Assembly (NCBI GenBank): GCA_025060275.1
Contig: JANXCJ010000022.1
Location: 1 to 19,832 of the forward strand
Length of the DNA: 19,832 nt
Direction: 5' to 3'
From: Bacteroidia bacterium
Lineage (GTDB): Bacteria > Bacteroidota > Bacteroidia > SpSt-205
In this document: one piece after another, positions 1-6,381 of the stretch
How positions within the stretch are numbered: the first letter of the stretch is position 1
Layout of the letters: each line of letters begins with the position of its first letter
The notes under the pieces: model-generated
Told to the model about the DNA's origin: nothing
What the model saw: only the letters and a program-made list of their open reading frames with translations
Database searches by the model: none
Program-made: the position numbers and the translations under genes

Positions 1-174
1 ATAGAGCTTAGCACGGTTGAGGGGGCGGTAGTGCTGGACCCGTTCTTAGGCAGTGGCAGTACAGCCATAGCAGCCCTGCGCCGAAAAAGGCACTTTATAG
101 GGGTAGAGATTCATCCAGAATATGCCTCGGCGGCTGGGGAAAGGATTCGTGAGGTACAAGCGGTTTTGTTATGA
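1..174 (+). CDS. DNA methyltransferase, C-terminal end (partial)
   Basis: The frame is open from the first base and ends at TGA 172-174, giving 57 residues. They include VLDPFLGSGSTAIAALRRKR followed by FIGVEIHPEYA. This is the SAM-binding motif I (DPF.GSG) and following strand of amino-methyltransferases. Because motif I lies at the C-terminus, the enzyme should be of the beta-type order (catalytic DPPY first, SAM site last), making N4-cytosine or N6-adenine. The catalytic motif and target-recognition part lie left of the window. It runs convergent to the decayed D12 methyltransferase, so it may belong to a restriction-modification locus, but no restriction enzyme is visible. The 3' end looks intact. 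Confidence 0.82.
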   Translation: MELSTVEGAVVLDPFLGSGSTAIAALRRKRHFIGVEIHPEYASAAGERIREVQAVLL

Positions 175-275
175 GATGAAAATGCTGCTGCATTCACAAG
201 AGGTGCAATTCTTCTCTCCAAAGTGGTTGCCCGAGTATTGAAGACTAATCGTGCGATCGCTAAAACTGGGATAAC

Positions 276-1403
276 CTACGTAAAAAGCTCAGTTTGAATA
301 TACACCTTCTCCGCAGGGCCATTCTCCAAGGCTCGCTTTAGGGAATTCCATGAGCTTCTATCTGGACACACGATGAATAGGTACTCACTATTTTGGAGGT
401 GAGAGACCTTGCCTACCTTTTCTCCTTTGGGATTGTAGATACCTATTTGAGCCCCGATGTACCTTTTATGGTAATGATTGAGTACAAGGGTAGGTCCCCG
501 TACTTCGCATAAGCTCCTAAGCTCTTCTATCGAGAAAAAGCCCTCATTACTGAAGGAAAGAACTATGTAGGTCGCTTTCAGCTCCCGAAGTAGCTGCGAG
601 AGAGCTTGCACGGCTTTTTCCTTGGAGTTGAAGGGGCTTTTCTTTTCTCTCACATCGGTACGCTTGCATGCCACCCCATAAATAGAAGGCTGGTCAAAAA
701 GCACAAGCGTCTCCCAAATATGGTAGTTTCCTGCGTAGGAGTGCTGGTTATAGGGGGGATCCAAATATGCGATGTCCGCCTCTATCGTTTTGGCCCATCT
801 TAATGCGTCTCCCAAAATAGCTTTTCCGTCTCCTGGTAGAAGAGGAGGATACTGCAAGATTAGGGGCTGGTATGAGCGAGGCGCCCCCATCTTAAGGTAA
901 GCCATCTGCAAGCCAGTAGTAGAATCTACCTTATCTGCCGCCAACATCAAACTCGTAAGCAAAATCGCATGCAAAGTCTCATCAGAACCGCTGACTTTAT
1001 CTATCTCTTTACGAATGACTTCTATTTTAGCTGCGTTATGCGGTTGGAAAAACCGAGAACGTTTTGCGTAATACTCAGTAAACCATCCCGCTTCTGGGGG
1101 AATCTCACTGAGGTAAGCAAGGAAAGAGGATAAATGCTCAGGGGGATAAGCATTTCTATCCGCTTCTATCAGGGCCTTAGCTAAAATATAAGCGAAGTTG
1201 AGTAATCTCTATCTATCACGAAGTATTCCTCTTGCTTGAGTGTGTGTCCTACACGAGCACTACCTGAAAATGGTTCTAAGATAGTAAACTCGCTCTTCCT
1301 TTTTTTCTTTCAATTCAGGAGAGGAGACTACTATCTGTCAGATAACTCCGAGTATTCATCGAAACGATGCACGCTTAGAGCCGATGTACTTTATTATGGC
1401 CAA
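276..1403 (-). pseudogene. D12-class adenine DNA methyltransferase, multiply frameshifted
   Basis: The minus strand encodes the pieces of a ~350-residue adenine-specific methylase (MTase D12/COG3392 type) in order, but not in one frame. The N-terminal hallmark KYIGSKR (1368-1388) follows a TTG at 1403 and runs into a TGA at 1356-1358. The SAM motif EPFSGSARVG lies in a second frame (about 1181-1309). The rest (LLNFAYILAKALIEADRNAY, then catalytic LDPPYNQHSYAG) lies back in the first frame down to the stop at 276. Adding one base near 1207 restores IDRDLLNFAYILAKA, and removing one A from the 7-A run (plus-strand T run 1300-1306) joins LKEK to the SEFTILEPF segment. An isolated call from TTG 974 would miss the SAM site and cannot be functional. 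Family assignment is firm. Non-function is an inference unless the indels are sequencing errors. Confidence 0.8.
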
Positions 1404-2017
1404 CTGGACTGAGTACATAAATAAGTTATCATCCTGGCATGCGGTACTAAGCTGTGCATGCGCTCCGAATGTCGCATGCCACTAAGGGCTGGGGGATAGG
1501 GTTCTACACACACTACCCTTTCAGCTCCAGCGGATGCAAAAAAGATAGCCGACTCTCCATAGTACCCCCCGATATCTAACACTTTTAGTCCTTGATAGTT
1601 AGTGCTGTACTCCTTTCGGATAATAAGCTCTACTAATACGGCTAACTCAGTACCCTCGTTTGTCAAACTCCTTAGAATGCATCCTGGGGCAAGTTCCCAT
1701 ACAATCACATTTTGCTCAGGGTCTATTCTCACGCAGGGAAGCTTGTTCCACAGATATATGAGAGAAATCAAGTTAGTTGGAAGAATATGCATCCTGACAG
1801 GCTGATTCAGATATAAAGTATGATAGCTTCTCCCAATCAGCAATCGCCACATAGTAGAAACAAGTGGAACTATCTTTCGAGCTTCTCTCCACCTTTTTAT
1901 AAGCTCTAATATTCGTAATAGCCTGATTCCTAGACTATGCTCGCCATCAAAACTTAGTAATCTCCTTTTCTGAAGAAAATAAATCAAGCGGTTACGAAAG
2001 CCTGGTGGGGCTAACAT
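1394..2017 (-). pseudogene. FkbM-family SAM methyltransferase, truncated
   Basis: This is a 207-codon reading frame from ATG 2017. The first ~125 residues are an N-terminal extension. At about residue 145 comes LKVLDIGGYYGESAIFFASA and then RVVCVEPYPPA, which are motif I (D.G...G..A) and the acidic end of strand 2 (VEP) of FkbM-type methyltransferases. These enzymes usually O-methylate sugars or secondary metabolites. About 30 residues later the frame stops at TAA 1394, so the remaining strands of the Rossmann fold, normally over 100 more residues, are missing. No continuation is visible in the other frames, because the next bases already encode the start of the D12 methyltransferase. I read it as a deletion remnant. 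It would not fold as an active enzyme. Confidence 0.65.
1435..1481. repeat. 9-bp inverted repeat with GCATGC cluster
   Basis: TGGCATGCG (1435-1443) is perfectly matched by CGCATGCCA (1473-1481), and a third GCATGC lies between them at 1456-1461. It sits inside the 3' end of the truncated FkbM gene, close to the junction with the decayed methyltransferase. No T-run follows on either strand, so it is not an obvious terminator. It may be chance or a recombination scar. Confidence 0.35.
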
Positions 2018-2063
2018 TCATACGAAGGTATATAACCCGGGTGCCCCACGAAGCTCTCTTTAC

Positions 2064-2306
2064 TTACGGAATACAGGTTATACTGTCCTCAATCTCTTGA
2101 TAGAAAAGGGGCATACTTTGGACTGAGTTTTTAAGGATACAAACGGCCCCTGATAACTCTTTCTTATTGAGCTGCATAAGTGTGCTTAGGCACTCTATGT
2201 CTGGGCATTTTTCAAAAAGGTGGGAGCGCCTTACGACTGTATTTGTAGGAGGTGAGAAGCAGAATCTCTTATAGAAGCTTGGGTTGGAGAGTTTAGATGT
2301 TCTGAA
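2064..2306 (-). other. Unrecognised 80-codon open frame (gene relic?)
   Basis: This open minus frame runs from the codon after TAA 2307-2309 to TAA 2064-2066. It has no start codon near its beginning; its first ATG gives only 37 residues. The translation has protein-like composition (for example FYKRFCFSPPTNTVVRRSHL, then FEKCPDIECL). The TNTVVRRSHLFEK stretch faintly recalls family 2 glycosyltransferases, which would suit the neighbouring FkbM remnant, but I do not claim it. Just upstream, other frames hold further protein-like pieces (ETILPKGSVEFHQRR). I read 2018-2400 as worn coding DNA; nothing else is recognisable in that stretch. Confidence 0.3.
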
Positions 2307-2400
2307 TTAGCTGGGTATGTTGCACGGATGCCTAAATTCGCCTCTGATGAAATTCTACACTGCCCTTAGGTAGGATAGTCTCTCTGGATAGAATGTGAAG

Positions 2401-2462
2401 TCTCTACTACAAGGGATAGTCATAAATCTCTGTAGAGCCTTTCCATTTTTTTGTAGTAGAGA
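2401..2462. repeat. 12-bp perfect inverted repeat / stem-loop
   Basis: TCTCTACTACAA (2401-2412) and TTGTAGTAGAGA (2451-2462) are exact reverse complements separated by 38 bases. A smaller CTC-TGTA-GAG hairpin lies within the loop. It starts 35 bases past the stop of the minus-strand secreted-protein gene, so it would form at the 3' end of the hsp20-pyrE region transcript. The bases after it on the minus strand are not T-rich, so it is a poor intrinsic terminator. It could be a 3'-end stabilising structure or the ends of a ~62-bp miniature element. No target-site duplication is visible. Confidence 0.65.
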
Positions 2463-2496
2463 ACCTAACGTCTGATGTCTGAATGCAGTTATCTAA

Positions 2497-3915
2497 TTAC
2501 TGAAGTGAGAGGCGCACCATTACGAATTGACCCGTTCTCCCTAAGGTATAAGCCAAAAGCCCCTCAGTATTCGTAAGCTGACGCGTAAGCTTGCGGTAGA
2601 AAGCATCAGTACTCCTGAAACCTTGAATGAAAGGTCTTGGTGGAGAAGTTTCCCCTTTTTCATCTATTGTAACTGCAAAAATCTGGCTACCAGTCCCTTT
2701 TGCATATCCTTTGTAAAAAAAGTATAAGTGTGTGGGGCCTACCAGCAGCCCATAAGATAATTCGGTATCTGTGCTACCTGTTTGTGCTTTAGGAATTACT
2801 CGAAACCATTCTAGCCTGCCCGCTGAGTCTATAGCGAATATTACAATGTCCTCATAGTGATAGGTCTCCTGCGTGTACCAGAAACCGTAAAAGTCGCGGA
2901 AGGTACTTGTAGTAATATAAAACTGTTCTCCTATAAGGAGCAATCCTCCATCTGCTCGGGGAATGAGTTGGTTGAGGTAAAGGTCTGGTATGCCCCTTCC
3001 TCGTTGGATTTGGCGCTCTGAGAGGAACCTTTGAAGCACCTCGGTCGGGAGGGGGATTTGTTGTATGTCGGACAGGAAGAAGCCTTTCCCCTCTACGCGG
3101 GCAAAAAGAAGCCCTTGGACCTGTGAGGAGCCTTTTCGTAGTGAATAAAAGCTGGCGATGCGGCATCCCCCCCCTTTTTCAATACGGAACATAGGCTCTA
3201 TCAGATAGATATCCTCTACCTCTAATAGCACACTCAGTGTAAGATTGAACTCGGGAATGTATTTGAAAAGGTAATAGCGAGGATAAGGTGAATTCGCTAT
3301 TTTTACGCTGCCGAGGGCAAAAAGATGCCCTTCGTGACTGGGCTGAATGGCTTGGCGCACCTCTAAGTCTCGTTCGCTATAAGGGAATACCCACGTACCT
3401 GCATAGCTGGTATCCTCTCCAATCAAGTAGAATAAGATGCGGTCGGCGCTATCCACCGCTGAGCGTAAACCTACACTAAGACAGGCATAACGCCGATTGG
3501 GAGAGTAGGTAATCTCAATAGAAGAGTTTCTGCTAAAATTTTCTACTACAAGAACTTTTTCGCCCCTGCGATAAAAGCGACCTTCTAGATCTGTCGTATA
3601 GGCATAAATAAGTCTTTTATTCCCCTCAATCTTTTGGGTGAAGACCCATATCTGTGTATCTACGACAGCAAGGTGAAGGAGCTCTTCCCCTAAGCTTTGA
3701 TCAAAGAGTTCCTGAGACCACTCATGCCGAAAGTCTGCATCATACTTGTGCAATGCAAATGTACGGACGGAAGTGGGAGACTTATAGGAAACTGTGATGA
3801 GTCCTCCATCTGCTTGCACATACTCGGCACGGAGTGGGCGAGGTTGCTTCCTATCTAAGGAAAGTTCTGCTATCACAGTTTGCGTCCATACCAGGAGTCC
3901 TAAGAGATACTGCAT
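2497..3915 (-). CDS. Secreted protein of unknown function, beta-rich
   Basis: This 472-residue protein starts at ATG 3915, 15 bases after the pyrE stop, and is probably co-transcribed with it. Residues 1-16 look like a Sec signal peptide (MQYLLGLLVWTQTVIA). The remainder is a series of short strand-like segments rich in aromatic and charged residues, with glycine-rich turns such as ADGGLLLIGEQFYI (321-334). Residues 352-360 read YHYEDIVIF, followed by GRLEWFRVIPKAQ (366-378). I recall this arrangement from large uncharacterised Bacteroidota exported proteins, and it would fit a beta-propeller. No catalytic motif, membrane anchor or sorting domain was seen. The function is unknown. The link to pyrE is by position only. 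Confidence 0.85.
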   Translation of the reverse strand: MQYLLGLLVWTQTVIAELSLDRKQPRPLRAEYVQADGGLITVSYKSPTSVRTFALHKYDADFRHEWSQELFDQSLGEELLHLAVVDTQIWVFTQKIEGNKRLIYAYTTDLEGRFYRRGEKVLVVENFSRNSSIEITYSPNRRYACLSVGLRSAVDSADRILFYLIGEDTSYAGTWVFPYSERDLEVRQAIQPSHEGHLFALGSVKIANSPYPRYYLFKYIPEFNLTLSVLLEVEDIYLIEPMFRIEKGGGCRIASFYSLRKGSSQVQGLLFARVEGKGFFLSDIQQIPLPTEVLQRFLSERQIQRGRGIPDLYLNQLIPRADGGLLLIGEQFYITTSTFRDFYGFWYTQETYHYEDIVIFAIDSAGRLEWFRVIPKAQTGSTDTELSYGLLVGPTHLYFFYKGYAKGTGSQIFAVTIDEKGETSPPRPFIQGFRSTDAFYRKLTRQLTNTEGLLAYTLGRTGQFVMVRLSLQ

Positions 3916-3930
3916 TTATTTTTGCCAAAT

Positions 3931-4539
3931 TTACAGCTGAATTTCTCCCTTATACCAACGCCAGAGGAAGGTTACCTGATAGGGTGAAAGAAGACCCATA
4001 TGCTCCCAGTAAGACAGCGCCTGGGGAAAAGTAAGCAAGACATAGAGAGGATAGGGTAGAGAGGCTATGGTAGCCCCCGCATAACTCCATAGGGTAGCCA
4101 CTGCTGCAATAGGAAAGCCTTCTTTCTCTAGAGTGGCTATTGCGCGAGAAGCACTACCCCCAGTAGATAGGAGATCCTCTACAAGGAGTATAGGACCGAT
4201 GCCCTTGGGGAGTCCTTCTATCTGTCTGCCCATTCCGTGGGCTTTGGGTTCGGAGCGTATGTATCCTAAAGGAAGTCCCAAAGCCGCGCTTAGCCATGCT
4301 GCCCAAGGTATGCCACCCGTTGCTACCCCTACCACCGCTTGAAAAGAAGGAGCGAATCTCAATTTCCTCGTTAGCTCCTCTACTATCCACCTGCACCAGA
4401 ATGGATATCCTAAAACCCTTCGGTGATCTACATAAATGGGACTCTCCCGCCCAGAGGTCCACTGAAACCAAGGAGGGTTTGTGCGGATAGAAACTATTCC
4501 TGCCTCCCATAAGAAGTAACTATAAGCTTTGTAGGACAC
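3931..4539 (-). CDS. pyrE: Orotate phosphoribosyltransferase
   Basis: The protein transfers ribose-5-phosphate from PRPP to orotate to give OMP, the fifth step of pyrimidine synthesis, in the cytosol. The PRPP-binding signature ILLVEDLLSTGGSA is at about residues 117-130. The flexible catalytic loop EPKAHGMGRQIEG begins at about 97, and the N-terminal TSGRESPIYVDHR matches the family's 'SG..SPIY.D.R'. I chose GTG 4539, which gives 202 residues, the usual size. A longer frame exists from TTG 4581, but its first 14 codons would be translated out of the hsp20 terminator hairpin and its T-tract, and they match nothing in the family. No ATG is available at the N-terminus. It lies between hsp20 and the secreted protein, all on the minus strand. 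Confidence 0.93.
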   Translation of the reverse strand: MSYKAYSYFLWEAGIVSIRTNPPWFQWTSGRESPIYVDHRRVLGYPFWCRWIVEELTRKLRFAPSFQAVVGVATGGIPWAAWLSAALGLPLGYIRSEPKAHGMGRQIEGLPKGIGPILLVEDLLSTGGSASRAIATLEKEGFPIAAVATLWSYAGATIASLPYPLYVLLTFPQALSYWEHMGLLSPYQVTFLWRWYKGEIQL

Positions 4540-4540
4540 A

Positions 4541-4579
4541 CTACAAAAAAACAAAGGCTCGTGGCAAAAGCCACGAGCC
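4541..4579 (-). terminator. Intrinsic terminator after hsp20, abutting pyrE
   Basis: GGCTCGTGGC (4556-4565) pairs perfectly with GCCACGAGCC (4570-4579) across an AAAA (TTTT on the minus strand) loop. Read on the minus strand, it is followed by TTTGTTTTTTTG. This is a textbook rho-independent terminator, 24 bases past the hsp20 stop. Its T-tract ends only a few bases before the pyrE GTG at 4539, so there is no room for a pyrE promoter downstream of it. pyrE must be reached by read-through or from a start inside or before this hairpin. Confidence 0.85.
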
Positions 4580-4603
4580 AAGAAGGAGCTCCTCTCTCTG
4601 TTC

Positions 4604-5053
4604 TTACTTCACTTCAATTCGGGCGACCTGGGCTTTCTTTTCGTCTTTTGGCAGAGAAAGGACTAAAATACCGTCCTTATACTCTGCGGTGATGGCTTCT
4701 ATTTTTACATCTTCGGGGATAATAAAGCTTCGCGTGAATGACCCATATTGAGTCTCCATGCGGTGGTAAGTTCTCTTGTCTCCTTCTTCCCTAAAGAACT
4801 TCCTTTCCCCTGACACGGTGAGTCGCCCTTCACTTAGTTCTACTTTGAAATCCTCTTTCTTCATGCCGGGGGCTGCTACATGGATTTCATATTCTTTCTC
4901 TGTCTCCACGATATCCACCCGCGGCACGAAGGTTTCTAAACGAGTAAAGTTACTCGCTGTCTCATTGAACATTCGTTCAATCATCTCCTGTATGCTACGC
5001 ATCCTTTCAGGAAGCGTCTCTGTCCAGTCCATCAGTCTCACTAGGCTGCTCAT
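4604..5053 (-). CDS. Small heat shock protein, Hsp20/alpha-crystallin family
   Basis: This ATP-independent holdase binds unfolding proteins in the cytosol. From ATG 5053 it has 149 residues, the normal size. The alpha-crystallin domain starts at about residue 45 with PRVDIVETEKEYEIHVAAPG, continues through EGRLTVSGER, and closes with EYKDGILVLSLPK, the conserved 'y.nGvL.i.lPK' strand. The C-terminal IEV is the I-x-I/V tail motif used in oligomerisation. A longer frame from ATG 5101 adds 16 residues (MNSALFLHEKFKTERT) unlike the family, so I prefer 5053, where the protein begins MSSLVRLMDW. It is divergent from the DnaJ gene and ends at a strong terminator. Confidence 0.94.
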   Translation of the reverse strand: MSSLVRLMDWTETLPERMRSIQEMIERMFNETASNFTRLETFVPRVDIVETEKEYEIHVAAPGMKKEDFKVELSEGRLTVSGERKFFREEGDKRTYHRMETQYGSFTRSFIIPEDVKIEAITAEYKDGILVLSLPKDEKKAQVARIEVK

Positions 5054-5203
5054 AGTTCTTTCTGTTTTGAATTTTTCATGGAGAAATAAGGCAGAATTCA
5101 TGCCATTCTAAATCTTGTGGCTAATATGGCAGAATTACTGCATAATTGGCAGGTTAGGTAGAGTAAAGTGTCTGAGAAGTCATATATTTGTTCTATTCCT
5201 GAT
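5054..5203. promoter_or_regulatory. Shared hsp20/dnaJ divergent promoter region with GGCAG repeats
   Basis: The 150 bases between the two chaperone starts must hold promoters for both directions. GGCAGAATT occurs at 5090-5098 and again at 5128-5136, on the same strand and 38 bases apart. A third shorter GGCAG begins at about 5148. Such spaced repeats could be binding sites for a common heat-shock regulator, but no CIRCE (TTAGCACTC-N9-GAGTGCTAA) or HAIR element is present. A TAATAT at 5122-5127 and a minus-strand TAGAAT are possible -10 boxes. This is tentative. Confidence 0.35.
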
Positions 5204-6046
5204 ATGGCTCGGGTGGAGTTTAAGGATTATTATGCTACATTGGGGGTGGAACGAGGTGCTTCTCAGGAGGCTATAAAAAAAGCCTATCGGCGTCTTGCTC
5301 GCAAATATCACCCTGATGCTAACCCTGGGGATAAGGTAGCTGAAGAGAAGTTCAAAGAAATTCAGGAGGCCTACGAAGTGCTCTCTAACCCCGAGACTCG
5401 CGCTAAGTATGACAGATTAGGTGCAGACTGGCGCCGATACGAGAACATTGCGCAGGGACCCTTTGGCGGAGCATATGGCGAGTGGTCCAATATAGGTGGA
5501 TTTGAGGGATTCTCTGATTTTTTCCGAATGTTTTTTGGGGAGGACTTTCTACGCCAGAAAAGAGATGTTGAAGTTTCCCTACCTATAACATTAGAGGAGC
5601 TGTACAAAGGAGGACTCAAAAGAATCCAGGTAGGAAGTCAGGTAGTAGAGTTTCACCTAAAAGCAGGCACCTCTCCCACAAGCCGCCTTCGTTTGCGGGG
5701 CAAAGCGCCAGGGGGTAATGACTTATTAATCCACCTCAAAGTGCAACCCCACCCTTTATTTGCGCTGAAGGGGAAAGACTTATACGCCACGCTGGAAGTA
5801 CCTCTTTATACAGCTCTTTTGGGAGGGCAGGTGGAATTCTTACATATAGATGGACAGCGGTTGCGTATTACGCTTCCCCCAGAAACGAGTAATGGGCACA
5901 CCCTGCGCTTACGGGGTAAGGGATGGCCAGGGGACTCGCCTGGGGACTTATATCTTACTGTTCAGGTAGTCCTGCCCCGTAACCTCACAAGTAGAGAAAA
6001 AGAACTTCTGGAAGAGCTACGTCGGCTTCGTCCAAGCGGGAAGTAG
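5204..6046 (+). CDS. cbpA: DnaJ-like co-chaperone, CbpA type (no zinc finger)
   Basis: This co-chaperone stimulates the DnaK ATPase and delivers clients to it. From ATG 5204 (MARVEFKDYYATLGV) it has 280 residues. The J domain occupies residues 7-70 with HPD at 36-38, followed by a short Gly/Phe segment (GPFGGAYGEW, GGFEGFSDFF). Two C-terminal client-binding domains come next, beginning at DVEVSLPITLEELYKGG and at DLYATLEVPLYTALLGGQVE. The four CxxCxGxG zinc repeats of DnaJ are absent, which marks the CbpA/DnaJ-B type. A GTG at 5168 would add 12 residues lying before the normal J-domain start, so I reject it. It is divergent from hsp20, and the yraN-like frame follows directly. Confidence 0.92.
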   Translation: MARVEFKDYYATLGVERGASQEAIKKAYRRLARKYHPDANPGDKVAEEKFKEIQEAYEVLSNPETRAKYDRLGADWRRYENIAQGPFGGAYGEWSNIGGFEGFSDFFRMFFGEDFLRQKRDVEVSLPITLEELYKGGLKRIQVGSQVVEFHLKAGTSPTSRLRLRGKAPGGNDLLIHLKVQPHPLFALKGKDLYATLEVPLYTALLGGQVEFLHIDGQRLRITLPPETSNGHTLRLRGKGWPGDSPGDLYLTVQVVLPRNLTSREKELLEELRRLRPSGK

Positions 6047-6381
6047 GGCGAAAAGGAGAGAAGCTGGCGGCTTCCTTTCTGCGGCAAGAAGGGTACCTAA
6101 TTCTTTATCAAGGGTGGCGTAAAGGTATTCATGAAATAGACATAATAGCATGGGAAAAAGGAGAAATTGTATTCGTAGAAGTACGTACGCATACTTCTTG
6201 CGCCAGTTGGTATCCTGAGTACTCTATAAGCCTGCGCAAACAGCTGCGACTCAAAAAGGCTATTGAAGTGTTCCTGAATCATACTCCTGAATATGCACAG
6301 GTCCCGGGTCGGATTGACATAGTATCTGTGCAACTGGGTAAGCCTGCTCAAGTCTATCTTATTCGGGATGCTTTTCGCTAA
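6043..6381 (+). CDS. yraN: YraN (UPF0102) family protein, start codon unclear
   Basis: The reading frame is open from 5995 to TAA 6379-6381. It encodes GRKGEKLAASFLRQEGYLIL, then HEIDIIAWEKGEIVFVEVR, and ends IDIVSV...VYLIRDAFR. This matches the YraN/UPF0102 family (endonuclease-like fold): the N-terminal G..GE..A..L...GY, the acidic EID, VFVEVR, and the C-terminal RDAF. Function in the cell is not settled for the family. The oddity is the start: between 5995 and the conserved core there is no ATG, GTG, TTG or ATT. CTG 6064 follows an AAGGAG (6053-6058) at good spacing but would cut off G..GE. I placed the left edge where homology begins. It overlaps the end of cbpA and, tail to tail, the last bases of the ABC gene. 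Confidence 0.8.
   Translation, partial: VGRKGEKLAASFLRQEGYLILYQGWRKGIHEIDIIAWEKGEIVFVEVRTHTSCASWYPEYSISLRKQLRLKKAIEVFLNHTPEYAQVPGRIDIVSVQLGKPAQVYLIRDAFR

Noticed and set aside
1..2500. Insertion sequence or phage as the cause of gene decay
   Set aside because: No transposase, integrase, terminal repeats with target duplication or attachment site could be found.
3931..4581. Longer pyrE frame starting at TTG 4581
   Set aside because: The extra codons are the hsp20 terminator hairpin and T-tract, and they do not match the family N-terminus. GTG 4539 gives the normal length.
4776..5111. 111-codon plus-strand frame opposite hsp20
   Set aside because: It is antisense to the conserved alpha-crystallin domain, and its serine-rich composition is typical of a shadow.
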